From NCBI GenBank assembly GCA_002454425.1, contig DKIV01000042.1, positions 1,138 through 34,894 on the forward strand: a stretch of 33,757 nucleotides of DNA, given 5' to 3'. Source of the stretch: Sphingobacteriaceae bacterium UBA6709. Lineage in GTDB: Bacteria > Bacteroidota > Bacteroidia > Sphingobacteriales > Sphingobacteriaceae. Shown here piece after piece: positions 25,201 through 33,757 of this stretch. Below the pieces are notes generated by a model that did no database searches, was not told where the DNA came from, and saw only the letters and a program-made list of their open reading frames with translations. Each line of letters opens with the position of its first letter. Within the stretch, counting starts at the first letter, position 1. The position numbers and the translations under genes were made by a program.

Positions 25201-26619
25201 TTAACCTTGCCGCATAGCCTTATTCTCAAGTCGCCGGATCAGGTAATAAACCGGTATACCCGACAACGTGATGATTAAACCCGGCCAGGTATAATTAGGC
25301 TTAAAAAATATCAGCAGAATACAAAATGCCATCCCCATAACAATGTAAAGGATAGGGAGCAAGGGATAGCCGAAAGCCTTATACGGACGCTCAATATCCG
25401 GGCGCCGTTTCCTTAGTATAAAAATCCCGGCAATGGTCAGCATATAAAAAACCACAACCACGAAAGAAATCATATCCAGCAAATCCCCATACTTGCCGCT
25501 AAGGCACCAGAGCGATGCTATCACACATTGCAACCATAAAGCAAATTCAGGAACAGCATTCTTATTAAGCGTGCCCACCCGTCGAATGAAAAGGCCATCC
25601 TTTGCCATCGAATAGTAAACGCGGGCGCCAGACATAATAATTCCGTTATCGCATCCAAAAGTTGAAATCATAATCATCACCGCGATGATATAGGTGCCGG
25701 CGCTCCCGAAGATCACCTGCGAGGCCGCAACCGCAACACGATCATTCTTTGATAAAGCGATCTCCTGCATAGACAAAACTCCGGTGTATACCAAATTCGT
25801 GGCTATGTACACCACCGTTACGATCAGGGTACCAAGCGCGAGACTCAGTCCTATATTACGCTTTGGGTTCTTTACTTCCCCGGCAATAAAAGTCACATTA
25901 TTCCATGAATCACTACTAAAAATCGATCCTACCATGGCGGCAGCGACCGCACCCAATACCGCCATACCGGTATAATCGGCAATACCGCCGTCTGTGCCTA
26001 TCCGATGAATGTTCCAGATATCAGTCCAGTTAGCATTCCAAACATCGGCTTTCAGCGCAAACAAGCCAAAGACAATCAAGCCTATCAGACTTAACAGCTT
26101 CGTAAAGGTAAACACCGTTTGAATAATCTTACCTCCGTTTACACCTTTGGTATTTATAAAGGTCAGCAATACAATCACTGCGATCGACAACAGCTGAGCC
26201 GGAGATATCGTAATAAATGTTAGATCGAGCGCGATATCATTCTCACTAAAAACGGGAAAAATATAAGCGGTAAATTTAGCGAATGCTACTCCCACCGCGG
26301 CAATGGTTGCCGTCTGAATAACGGTAAAGAAACTCCATCCATACATAAAGCTTATTAATGGATTATAAGCTTCCTTAAGATACACATACTGCCCCCCCGC
26401 CTTCGGAAACATCGCGCTCAGTTCCCCATAACTCATCGCCGCTGTAAGCGTCATAAATCCGGTGATCAGCCAAACGAATATTAACCAACCCGCACTGCCC
26501 ACATTTCTGCTTATATCAGCACTAACGATAAATATTCCGGAACCAATCATACTGCCGGCGACAAGCATAGTAGCATCCACCAATCTTAATGATGGTTTAA
26601 AGGTCGTAGTTTCACTCAT
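25201..26619 (-). CDS. APC-superfamily amino acid permease
   Basis: A 472-residue inner-membrane protein with about 12 helices. Helix 1 carries the substrate-binding bend GSMIGSGIF (residues about 22-30), the classic APC G-S/A-x-I-G-x-G-I motif, followed by the helix 2 segment MSYGELSAMFPKAGGQYVYL that is diagnostic of the LAT/amino-acid-exchanger branch, and YKAFGYPLLPILY before the last helices. It transports or exchanges amino acids; the exact substrate is unknown. Placed back to back with the Xaa-Pro aminopeptidase and divergent from the S41 protease, it may import or export the amino acids released by peptide breakdown. No cytosolic regulatory domain is present. Confidence 0.93.
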   Translation of the reverse strand: MSETTTFKPSLRLVDATMLVAGSMIGSGIFIVSADISRNVGSAGWLIFVWLITGFMTLTAAMSYGELSAMFPKAGGQYVYLKEAYNPLISFMYGWSFFTVIQTATIAAVGVAFAKFTAYIFPVFSENDIALDLTFITISPAQLLSIAVIVLLTFINTKGVNGGKIIQTVFTFTKLLSLIGLIVFGLFALKADVWNANWTDIWNIHRIGTDGGIADYTGMAVLGAVAAAMVGSIFSSDSWNNVTFIAGEVKNPKRNIGLSLALGTLIVTVVYIATNLVYTGVLSMQEIALSKNDRVAVAASQVIFGSAGTYIIAVMIMISTFGCDNGIIMSGARVYYSMAKDGLFIRRVGTLNKNAVPEFALWLQCVIASLWCLSGKYGDLLDMISFVVVVFYMLTIAGIFILRKRRPDIERPYKAFGYPLLPILYIVMGMAFCILLIFFKPNYTWPGLIITLSGIPVYYLIRRLENKAMRQG

Positions 26620-26958
26620 AAATATTATTCTCTACATTTTTTTAAATCCCGAACACGCTTATTCAAAACAAGTGCTTTCCCAAGCCACTTAAGCGTCAAC
26701 ATAACACCTTAAAACACCCCAATCAGCTAATTCACCCTAATTAAGGAACCATCTACCTTACAAAAGACCTTCAACTTAACAATTAAGCTACAAAAAACAC
26801 CCACACCCCTTCAATCGCGCCCAAGCACAACATGACACAGCAAGATAAACACCCAAAAACTCTCATAATTTACTAAAATTCACCTTATCCATATGTTTTT
26901 TAACTAAATTCACACATTTGCTTTACTGATATCACCTCCAGAAAAACAGCTTCACAAC
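26620..26958. other. 339-bp divergent intergenic region
   Basis: No gene is seen. It must contain the promoters of the APC permease (minus) and S41 protease (plus). From about 26690 to 26950 the plus strand is strikingly poor in G (long A/C/T runs such as AAAACACCCCAATC), i.e. the permease-sense strand is G/T-rich. I find no convincing TTG-N19-TAnnTTTG match or terminator here. Confidence 0.4.
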
Positions 26959-29900
26959 ATGAACAGACTTTTATGCTTCGCCATTCTAATTTTAAGCTTT
27001 AATAGCAGCACGCTCGCCCAACAACCCTCCTTTTTATCGTACCCCACATTAAGCCCAGATGGCAACATAATTGTTTTCAGCTTCGATGGCGATCTATGGC
27101 AGGTACCTTCGGACGGCGGCACAGCACTTCGTCTCACAGCAATGGATGGCAACGAAATATGCCCACGTATTTCACCTGATGGTCAATGGCTTGCATTTTC
27201 TTCCAACCAAAATGGAAATATGGACGTTTACATGATGCCTTTAAAAGGTGGCGAAATTCGACAGCTTACTCATCATGAGGCTGTAGATGAAGTAGATAGC
27301 TGGAGTTGGGACAGCAAGAACATCTATTTCACATCATCACGTTATAACAGGTTCAGCAGCTACAAGGTCAATATCTCGGGAGGTACCGCTACGCGCGTAT
27401 TTCCGCATTATTTTAATTATATCCATGGCATGACAGAAACCCCTTCAGGAGAACTCCTCTTTAACAACTCCTGGGAAAGCTACATGGCCGCAAACAGAAA
27501 AAGGTATAAGGGATCTTTTAACCCTGACATCCTCGGATACAGCCCCAAGACGAAGAGCTTTAAACAACACACTACTTATCCGGGCAAAGATTTCTGGGCC
27601 ACGGTAGACAAAAATGGCAACATTTACTTTGCCTCAGATGAGGGTACCGATGAATATAATCTCTTTACCTTTAATAACGGAGATCGTAAAGCGCTTACTC
27701 GTTTCAAAGAATCAATAAAGCGTCCCTTTGTATGCGCGCAAGGCAATAAAATTGTCTTCGAAAAAGATTATCAGCTCTACCTGTACGATGTATCTAGTGG
27801 CAAGGTAAATCAGCCTGCGATACAGATCAGCATAAGCAAGGTTCTTAATAAGGAAAAGGAATTTAACGCCAGCGGAAACATCAGCTATTTTGATGTTTCT
27901 CCGGATGGAAAAAAACTTGCCTTTGTTTCCCGGGGCGAACTTTTCATCAGTGATATCGATGGAAAGTTCATCCGCAAGATGCCCTCCACGGGCGAGCGGA
28001 TCATGGAGGTAAAATGGATGAAAGACAACCTGAGGGTTTTATTTTCACAAACATGGAAGGGATACCAGAACTGGTTTATCCGCAGGGCTGACGGCGTTGC
28101 CGGAACCACACAACTTAGCAATGACGCTCGCAACAATCGCGACATATCCTTCAATAAAACGCGCAGTAAGGCGGTTTATCTAAGCGGACGCGATGAAGTG
28201 AGGGTCATGGATCTTAATACCCTGAAAAGTACCACGATCGTCAAAGATGAAATCTGGGCGCTATACAATTCAACGCCGTCGTTCTCACCTGATGATGCCT
28301 ATGTGTTATTCACTGCCATGCGCAACTTCGAAGAGGACATCTTCGTCTATCACTTTGCCGACAAGCGCACGATCAATCTTAGCAATACCGGAGTCTCTGA
28401 ATCAAACCCCTGTTGGTCGCCCGATGGCAAATACATATACTTTGCCAGCAACCGCACAAAGCCATCCTATCCCATGGGAGCACAACAAAGCAAAATATAT
28501 CGACTCGCGCTCAACAATGACGAGGAGCCTTTCCGCATGAAGAAGTTTGACGAACTATTTAACGATACCGTCCAGACAAAGAAGGATACTGCTGCCGGAA
28601 AAGCCAGGAAACCCGCAAAGCTCATTAAGCCCAATATCGTCAGCATCGATATCGAGAATCTCTCTGACAGGATCAGTCGGGTTAGTCCCGGCGCCGGAAC
28701 GCAATCCAATCCCGTCATATTCAGCAAGGCCGACAAAACGTATATATTTTTCGCATCAGACCATGAGGGAAAATATAGCACCTACCGTATTACAGAGGAA
28801 CCTTTTGAGGAACGAAAAACGGAGAAGGTCGCCGATGGCGGCATGGCACAATTGTTTGACAGCAACGGAAAGCTGTACGTGCTCAGCGGCTCATCGATTC
28901 AGAAATACAGCCTGGAGAGTAACAAGCTCGATAAAACAGCTATCAGCACAAAATTTAACCGTAACTTGCAAAGTGAATTCAGGCAGATGTTCTATGAAAC
29001 ATGGGCGGGCATAGAGGAAAACTTTTATGATAGCACATTCCACGGCATAAACTGGCAGTCCGTAAAGGAAAAATATGAACGCTACCTCAGCGGCTTAAAT
29101 ACACGCGCTGACTTGCGCGTGCTTTTGAACGATATGCTGGGAGAACTTAACGCCTCACACCTGGGCTTCAGTACCAACGGTAGTGAAGAACAACATCCTT
29201 TTAACTTCGTAAGTAATGAAACGGGCATTATTTTCGATCAGAATAATCCCTTCAAAATTGATCATGTTGCTGCAAATAGCCCCGCGAGTCACTCTAATAT
29301 CGACGTGAAGGCTGGCGATCTTCTGGTTGCTGTGAATGGAACCCGCGTCGATAAGAACAGTGACCGCGACGCTCTTTTTACCTCTCCCTCGCTGATGCAG
29401 GAACTAACATTACGGGTACAGCGCAATGGCAAAGAGCACGATGTCAGCATTCGCCCAATCACAAGTGCCGCGTTCAAAGATTTACTTTATGATGAGTGGA
29501 TAAGAGCGAATCGTACCAAAGTAAGGCAGTTCAGTAATAACAGAGTAGCTTATACCTGCATGAAAAACATGGGAAGCTCCGAGCTGAATAGGTTCCTACA
29601 GGAAATGGCGCGTGACGAGAACAATAAAGAGGGACTCATCCTCGATCTGCGCTACAATACGGGAGGCAACGTTCATGACGAAGTGCTTCGCTTTCTCTCT
29701 CAGCGCCCCTACCTTCAATGGCAGTACCGCGAAGGGCAAAAAGCACCTCAAAGTAACTTTGGCCCCGCCGGGAAGCCGCTGGTATTGCTCATAAATGAAC
29801 AATCGCTGAGTGATGCTGAAATGACTGCCGCCGGCTTTAAGGCGCTCAAACTCGGAACTATCGTCGGTACAGAAACTTATCGCTGGATCATCTTCACTTC

Positions 29901-30090
29901 AGCGAAACAACTTGTGGACGGCTCAACATACAGGGTGCCGGCATGGGGCTGTTATACCCTCGATGGCAACGACCTGGAAATGCATGGCGTCAGCCCTGAT
30001 ATCGACATAAAAAACACTGTGGAAGACCGTGTCAAAGACGAAGATCCGCAACTGAAAAAAGCCGTAGATATTATCCTGCGACAACTATAA
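26959..30090 (+). CDS. Tricorn-like S41 protease, exported
   Basis: A 1043-residue protein with a signal peptide (cleavage near residue 21, STLAQ). Residues about 25-650 form two WD40/PD40-type propellers with repeated SPDG motifs (LSPDGNIIVFSFDGDLWQ; SPDGQWLAFSS; WSPDGKYIYFAS). Then come a helical C1 domain (about 675-750), a PDZ domain (about 760-845; IDVKAGDLLVAVNGTRV) and the S41 catalytic domain (about 855-1040). The tricorn tetrad is recognisable: Ser733-His734 in NASHLGFS, nucleophile Ser951 followed by Asp952 in SLSDAEM, and Glu1007 in LEMHGVSPD, with spacings close to Thermoplasma tricorn. Family members cut oligopeptides into shorter pieces; here the signal peptide puts it in the periplasm rather than the cytosol. 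Monocistronic or leading the antiporter gene 81 bp downstream. Confidence 0.93.
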   Translation: MNRLLCFAILILSFNSSTLAQQPSFLSYPTLSPDGNIIVFSFDGDLWQVPSDGGTALRLTAMDGNEICPRISPDGQWLAFSSNQNGNMDVYMMPLKGGEIRQLTHHEAVDEVDSWSWDSKNIYFTSSRYNRFSSYKVNISGGTATRVFPHYFNYIHGMTETPSGELLFNNSWESYMAANRKRYKGSFNPDILGYSPKTKSFKQHTTYPGKDFWATVDKNGNIYFASDEGTDEYNLFTFNNGDRKALTRFKESIKRPFVCAQGNKIVFEKDYQLYLYDVSSGKVNQPAIQISISKVLNKEKEFNASGNISYFDVSPDGKKLAFVSRGELFISDIDGKFIRKMPSTGERIMEVKWMKDNLRVLFSQTWKGYQNWFIRRADGVAGTTQLSNDARNNRDISFNKTRSKAVYLSGRDEVRVMDLNTLKSTTIVKDEIWALYNSTPSFSPDDAYVLFTAMRNFEEDIFVYHFADKRTINLSNTGVSESNPCWSPDGKYIYFASNRTKPSYPMGAQQSKIYRLALNNDEEPFRMKKFDELFNDTVQTKKDTAAGKARKPAKLIKPNIVSIDIENLSDRISRVSPGAGTQSNPVIFSKADKTYIFFASDHEGKYSTYRITEEPFEERKTEKVADGGMAQLFDSNGKLYVLSGSSIQKYSLESNKLDKTAISTKFNRNLQSEFRQMFYETWAGIEENFYDSTFHGINWQSVKEKYERYLSGLNTRADLRVLLNDMLGELNASHLGFSTNGSEEQHPFNFVSNETGIIFDQNNPFKIDHVAANSPASHSNIDVKAGDLLVAVNGTRVDKNSDRDALFTSPSLMQELTLRVQRNGKEHDVSIRPITSAAFKDLLYDEWIRANRTKVRQFSNNRVAYTCMKNMGSSELNRFLQEMARDENNKEGLILDLRYNTGGNVHDEVLRFLSQRPYLQWQYREGQKAPQSNFGPAGKPLVLLINEQSLSDAEMTAAGFKALKLGTIVGTETYRWIIFTSAKQLVDGSTYRVPAWGCYTLDGNDLEMHGVSPDIDIKNTVEDRVKDEDPQLKKAVDIILRQL

Positions 30091-30171
30091 GATAACAGGC
30101 AGGGGGCAGTCTCATCCTCGTCTGCTAAACATTATGAATGCTACATCTGTTGGGAACTGAAAGGCTCGCAA

Positions 30172-31419
30172 ATGGATAAATATATTACTGTAGTACTCAT
30201 GATGGGCATCGCAAGTTTCGGAATGGCATTCATTCCGAAGCTTGCCAGTCGCATTAATATTTCTTACGCATTAATATACGTCATACTTGGCGCTCTCCTG
30301 TACAGCCTCTTTCCGCAATTCTTACCAAATCCCGACCCACACCAGCAACCCGCACTGGTAACACATTTTACAGAACTGATCGTTATCGTCTCCTTGATGG
30401 GCGCGGGCATCAAGCTTGACAGGCCTTTCAGCTTCCGCACCTGGAAGATCCCGCTCCGGCTGGTAAGCATTACCATGCTGCTGTGTATAGGGGCCATTAC
30501 CTTGCTCGGTATTTCTCTGCTACAGTTCTCCTTACCCTCCGCCCTGCTCCTCGCCGCGGCGCTTGCTCCTACCGATCCCGTCTTAGCCGCCGACGTACAG
30601 GTTGGCCCTCCGCATGAAAAACTGAGGTCTGAAAGCAGATTTTCGCTTACCGCGGAAGCGGGATTAAATGACGGCATGGCCTTCCCCTTTGTATGGCTGG
30701 CAATCCTGTTAGCCATTCAGCAGGCCGGCAAGGAAGTAAATATTCTTGAATGGTTTAGCTACCACTTACTCTATAAGATTGCTGTCGGCACGCTGATAGG
30801 CTGGTTATGCGGAAAGCTTACAGGCTTTATGGTGTTCAAAGTTTCTGAACGCTGGAGATTACTCAAGCCAACCGATGGGTTCATTGCTATTTCCTTAACA
30901 TTATTTTGTTATGGCTTCACCGAAGTCGCGCATGGCTATGGCTTTGTAGCCGTCTTCATCGCCGCGATATCTTTCCGACATTTTGAAAAGGGGAATAAGT
31001 ATCACCGTGAATTGCATTCATTTACCGACCAGATCGAGCGGCTATTATTAAGCATGCTTCTGCTATTCTTTGGAGGTGCAATAACTCAAGGCTTGTTAAA
31101 AGACATCAATTGGCAGATCGTTGTCTTCGCGTGCTTGTTCATTCTGATGATACGCCCCCTGGCAGCATATTTATCCTTATGCTGGACGCCGACTCAAAGA
31201 AAGGAAAGGCTGGCGATCAGCTTTCTGGGCATCCGGGGTGTTGGCTCAATCTATTATATCTCTTTTGCCATGGAGGAACATTTCTTCGCTAAGCAAGATT
31301 ATATTTGGACAACGCTGGCATTTACGCTGATGCTATCCGTCGCGGTACACGGTCTTACCGCTGCCCCTATCATGGAACAGCTGAACAGACACATAGGTAA
31401 GAAACCGATTCCCGAATAA
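30172..31419 (+). CDS. CPA1-family Na+(K+)/H+ antiporter
   Basis: A 415-residue inner-membrane protein with about 12 helices. The ion-binding elements of the CPA1/NhaP branch are present: LAPTDPVLA with Asp135 in the unwound helix 4, and the helix 5 motif ESRFSLTAEAGLNDGMAFPF with Asn166-Asp167. Conserved helix segments FGGAITQG and GIRGVGSIYYISFA, the latter typical of NhaP-like proteins, follow. It exchanges cytosolic monovalent cations for protons and so helps pH and salt homeostasis. There is no C-terminal nucleotide-binding (TrkA/RCK) domain. The neighbouring K+ channel gene follows 43 bp later on the same strand, suggesting co-transcription and a shared role in cation balance. Confidence 0.92.
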   Translation: MDKYITVVLMMGIASFGMAFIPKLASRINISYALIYVILGALLYSLFPQFLPNPDPHQQPALVTHFTELIVIVSLMGAGIKLDRPFSFRTWKIPLRLVSITMLLCIGAITLLGISLLQFSLPSALLLAAALAPTDPVLAADVQVGPPHEKLRSESRFSLTAEAGLNDGMAFPFVWLAILLAIQQAGKEVNILEWFSYHLLYKIAVGTLIGWLCGKLTGFMVFKVSERWRLLKPTDGFIAISLTLFCYGFTEVAHGYGFVAVFIAAISFRHFEKGNKYHRELHSFTDQIERLLLSMLLLFFGGAITQGLLKDINWQIVVFACLFILMIRPLAAYLSLCWTPTQRKERLAISFLGIRGVGSIYYISFAMEEHFFAKQDYIWTTLAFTLMLSVAVHGLTAAPIMEQLNRHIGKKPIPE

Positions 31420-31462
31420 GGTAGGGATCTGGTGAATTATAAAACCTCAAATATTAACATTC

Positions 31463-32278
31463 ATGCAAAGCGCAAGGCAAAAAACGTTACACCGTATCAT
31501 TTTTCGTTCAGATACCCGGGCAGGAAAACTCTTTGATCTCCTCCTGTTGATCGTTATTCTTCTGAGCATCTTTTCCGTATGCATGGAAAGCGTTGCCAGT
31601 TTCCGTGCAAGGTACGCTGCGGTAATTCACGTCGCCGAAGCGATATTTACCTTGCTGTTTACTATTGAATATGGATTGCGGGTGTATAGCAGTCCCAGGC
31701 CGAGCAGATATATCTTCTCTTTTTACGGACTCATAGATCTCCTGGCAATTATCCCCGGTTACCTCAGCATCTTCATTTCCGGCGGCCAGTACCTCATCGT
31801 CATTCGGGCCATCCGACTGTTGCGCGTATTTAGAATATTGAAATTAAGTCGCTTCACCTATGAAGGGAACATCCTGAAAACCGCATTAAAAGCAAGTCTT
31901 TACAAGATCAGTGTTTTCCTGACAAGCGTCGTCACATTGGTAACGATCATCGGGACCCTGATGTACATCATCGAAGGCGACAAAAGCGGATTCACCAGCA
32001 TTCCCATATCTATTTATTGGGCGGTCGTTACCATCACCACGGTTGGCTACGGCGATATTTCTCCGCATAGCCCGCTAGGACAATTATTGGCCAGTATTCT
32101 TATGATTATTGGATATGGCATCATCGCCGTACCTACGGGCATTGTGTCTGTGGAAATGGCGCGCGCTACCGAGGACGCCAAACGTAAGTGCCCTCGTTGT
32201 AATGCTACCATTCATAGCGCTAGCGATAATTTTTGCGCGCATTGCGGCACAACACTTGACACTAAATTTTTAGAATAG
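31463..32278 (+). CDS. Voltage-gated K+ channel (6TM) with C-terminal zinc ribbon
   Basis: A 271-residue channel. Helices S1-S3 lie at about 24-100; S4 (about 108-127) carries the arginine ladder VIRAIRLLRVFRILKLSRF; S5 is at about 142-165; the pore loop has the K+ selectivity filter Thr193-Val-Gly-Tyr-Gly-Asp198; S6 follows (about 205-232). After S6 a short basic linker leads to a four-cysteine zinc ribbon: Cys243-x2-Cys246 and Cys258-x2-Cys261. The channel lets K+ pass in response to membrane potential; the ribbon may sense metal or redox state, or organise the tetramer's cytoplasmic end. The stop lies three bases from the stop of the convergent FUSC gene, with no terminator between. Confidence 0.93.
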   Translation: MQSARQKTLHRIIFRSDTRAGKLFDLLLLIVILLSIFSVCMESVASFRARYAAVIHVAEAIFTLLFTIEYGLRVYSSPRPSRYIFSFYGLIDLLAIIPGYLSIFISGGQYLIVIRAIRLLRVFRILKLSRFTYEGNILKTALKASLYKISVFLTSVVTLVTIIGTLMYIIEGDKSGFTSIPISIYWAVVTITTVGYGDISPHSPLGQLLASILMIIGYGIIAVPTGIVSVEMARATEDAKRKCPRCNATIHSASDNFCAHCGTTLDTKFLE

Positions 32279-32281
32279 CAG

Positions 32282-33388
32282 TCAGGCCTTCCCTTCCCGG
32301 TAATGCAGCAACCGAAGTGTTACAAATCTTACAGGTTCTAAAATAGCGATGCCGACAAAAATGCCACTAAGACGGCCCCATCCCGTGGCGGTACTGATAT
32401 GCTCAATAGTATCGGGCACCAACACCACAAGCATCGCAAGTGTAAACTGTGTGCCCAAATATTTGATCTTAAGATGTCCGTTCTCAATTCGCCTTCCAAT
32501 GTAAACCCCTAAGGCTACTCCCAGGTAGGTTATGATCAAGCTCTTGGCGCCGATGATCAGAAAAACGGACGCGACTGTTCCACCACACAAGCAACCAAAA
32601 AAGCGGTGCACGATCTTACGCGAGGCGGCTTGACGATCGGCGGTTTCCGCCATAGGAACCATCAGCACCAACAGAATAGTTACAGATGACTGTGATAGGG
32701 ATTCTATCCGGAAGACCTGCCATACTGAGGGAATCAGCGCTATAGCTATCGCGCCCTCCAAGGCATGGATCGCACTATAGCGATGCCACATCAACTTATC
32801 TCCCGAACTTTTTTTAGGCATATAGTAGTCGCGTCCCAGGTATGGAACCTTAACCAGGTAGGTAGATGCCAGGCTCACGAGCACGCAACACGAAGTCCCG
32901 ATAAACACCTCCAACACCCTCGAATAAGCAAAATACTTAACGGTATCCTCCCCGTGCACCAATCCTCCGATCAACACCAGCCCAAATGTCAACCCTGTAA
33001 ACAACCATACATATCCGCGGCTCAGCGTAAGGGCAAAATATAAAGACAATAGGGCCACCACAAACAGTGCTCCGGTATAGAAATATAGATTCCCATAAGC
33101 GATATGCGAACAGGCCACCGCCAAAAGCGCACCAACTATCGAACCCATCACCCGCAGAAACCCACGTAACGCGCTTTCCCGCACATGCCCCCGCATTACC
33201 ATATAACCACTGAATGCAGCCCAACCGACATGATGAACACCCCAAATGTGCCCCACCGTGATGGCTAAAAAAACAGATATAACCACCTCGCACTGATCAA
33301 TACGAGCGGCCATATGCTGCCTGCCTTCCGTAAGCTGTCTATACATCAGACGCAACAAATGCATCAGATCCTCTACTCTTTTTTTCAA
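32282..33388 (-). CDS. FUSC-family inner-membrane protein (aromatic acid exporter-like)
   Basis: A 368-residue membrane protein with two repeats of about five helices (around 45-180 and 205-350). The N-terminal repeat has VGWAAFSGYMVMRGHVRESA followed by GFLRVMGSIVGALLAV, and the C-terminal repeat SVTILLVLMVPMAETADRQA followed by KIVHRFFGCLCGGTVASVFL; the 'R..G...G...' pattern after each first helix is the FUSC/ArAE hallmark. Characterised relatives export aromatic carboxylic acids or fusaric acid, but most Bacteroidota members are untested. The start is a TTG at 33388: an AGGAG (33402-33398) stands 9 nt upstream and overlaps an in-frame stop (TAG), leaving no upstream ATG; the next in-frame ATG is residue 9. 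Monocistronic. Confidence 0.88.
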   Translation of the reverse strand: MKKRVEDLMHLLRLMYRQLTEGRQHMAARIDQCEVVISVFLAITVGHIWGVHHVGWAAFSGYMVMRGHVRESALRGFLRVMGSIVGALLAVACSHIAYGNLYFYTGALFVVALLSLYFALTLSRGYVWLFTGLTFGLVLIGGLVHGEDTVKYFAYSRVLEVFIGTSCCVLVSLASTYLVKVPYLGRDYYMPKKSSGDKLMWHRYSAIHALEGAIAIALIPSVWQVFRIESLSQSSVTILLVLMVPMAETADRQAASRKIVHRFFGCLCGGTVASVFLIIGAKSLIITYLGVALGVYIGRRIENGHLKIKYLGTQFTLAMLVVLVPDTIEHISTATGWGRLSGIFVGIAILEPVRFVTLRLLHYREGKA

Positions 33389-33658
33389 CTGGGCACTCTC
33401 CTAAATAATAGATTAAATACTATTCTAAAAGCCATCTTCATTTATCTGCAAAATGATAGATCAATATAGAACATATATAACACGCAAGATCTCATCTCCT
33501 ATCCTAAATCTAGAAAACATGAATAAAATCTATAAAAAGCCAAAAGTACGACTCCGCATGTATAATTACACTCTTACAATACCGCTTAAAATGAGATTTC
33601 TCTAGATTGAATACCTTGTGGTTATTTCTCTGCTCCTACCATCGTCTGTCATACCTGG
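33389..33658. other. Intergenic region upstream of the FUSC gene
   Basis: AT-rich sequence. On the minus strand it holds an exact -7 element TACTTTTG (33548-33541), about 150 bp before the FUSC start, but no TTG at 17-23 nt. No other structure is seen. Confidence 0.3.
33398..33402 (-). promoter_or_regulatory. Shine-Dalgarno site deciding a TTG start
   Basis: On the minus strand AGGAG stands 9 nt before TTG (33388-33386). An in-frame TAG (33403-33401) overlaps it, so translation of the FUSC gene cannot start further upstream. A clear Shine-Dalgarno site is uncommon among the genes in this window. Confidence 0.5.
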
Positions 33659-33757
33659 TTAAAGATTGCTTCTAGGCAGGTTATAGACAGCGTATTCATG
33701 TTGCTTAAGCATCACCCTAAAAAGACCATACCTAGCCCACTCCCTGACCTGGTTTAG
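33659..33757 (-). CDS. Possible 3' end of a gene running off the window
   Basis: On the minus strand the last 32 codons of the window are open and end at TAA (33661-33659); the product's end reads EYAVYNLPRSNL. Amino-acid composition is protein-like, but 32 open codons can occur by chance, so this is only a candidate partial gene. No family is recognised. Confidence 0.2.
   Translation of the reverse strand, partial: LNQVREWARYGLFRVMLKQHEYAVYNLPRSNL

Noticed and set aside
28547..29014. Open plus-strand frame of 155 codons inside the S41 protease gene
   Set aside because: Same-strand shadow frame within a continuous, motif-rich gene; the composition (Arg/Ser/Pro-rich) is typical of a shifted frame.
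30264..30716. Minus-strand frame of 150 codons over the antiporter gene
   Set aside because: Antisense shadow of a well-supported CPA1 antiporter.
1..33757. tRNA, rRNA, CRISPR arrays, intact transposases, phage or conjugation genes
   Set aside because: Looked for on both strands by eye; nothing with the required motifs or repeat spacing was found.

Overview
The window reads as chromosomal DNA of a Bacteroidota bacterium, most likely a soil or plant-associated member of the Sphingobacteriaceae (Pedobacter/Olivibacter-like). Evidence: a SusC/SusD outer-membrane pair, many short-lipobox lipoproteins, weak or absent Shine-Dalgarno sites, two promoters fitting the Bacteroidota form TTG-N17-19-TAnnTTTG, and family-typical S9, M1, S41 and GH127 proteins. 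The genus is an inference; no rRNA or marker gene is present.

Left arm (1-5428): an AT-rich accessory stretch with an exported protein and a HELTH-type zincin-like lipoprotein in one minus-strand operon, a 5'-truncated O-antigen ligase/polymerase-like gene with C-terminal TPRs, a previously hidden degenerate S9 peptidase pseudogene abutting it head to head, and a plus-strand pair of small lipoproteins. It looks like a rearranged or decaying region.

Glycosidase block (5429-11854): an AraC-type regulator divergent from two tandem, quite different GH127/GH146-like beta-L-arabinofuranosidases (each with Glu, E-x-C and Cys-Cys active-site elements), closed by a strong terminator. The 709-bp gap between regulator and glycosidases holds the 3' end of a lost minus-strand gene plus its terminator.

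Peptide block (11911-30090): an orphan exported protein, SusD, SusC, a POT-family di/tripeptide transporter, an exported S9 serine peptidase translationally coupled to an exported M1 aminopeptidase, a cytosolic Xaa-Pro aminopeptidase (M24B), an APC amino-acid permease and a tricorn-like S41 protease. Read as a pathway: SusCD brings oligopeptides across the outer membrane, S9 and M1 trim them in the periplasm, POT imports di/tripeptides, the M24 enzyme removes residues in front of proline, and APC moves amino acids. Beta-L-arabinofuranosidases (HypBA1 type) are known to strip arabinose from hydroxyproline-rich plant glycoproteins such as extensins, so the neighbouring blocks could together form an arabinosylated, proline-rich glycoprotein utilisation locus. 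That is inference and the main hypothesis to test.

Right arm (30172-33757): ion and solute handling - a CPA1 Na+/H+ antiporter, a voltage-gated K+ channel with a C-terminal zinc ribbon, and a FUSC-family membrane protein starting at TTG. No tRNA, rRNA, CRISPR array, intact insertion sequence or phage gene was seen.
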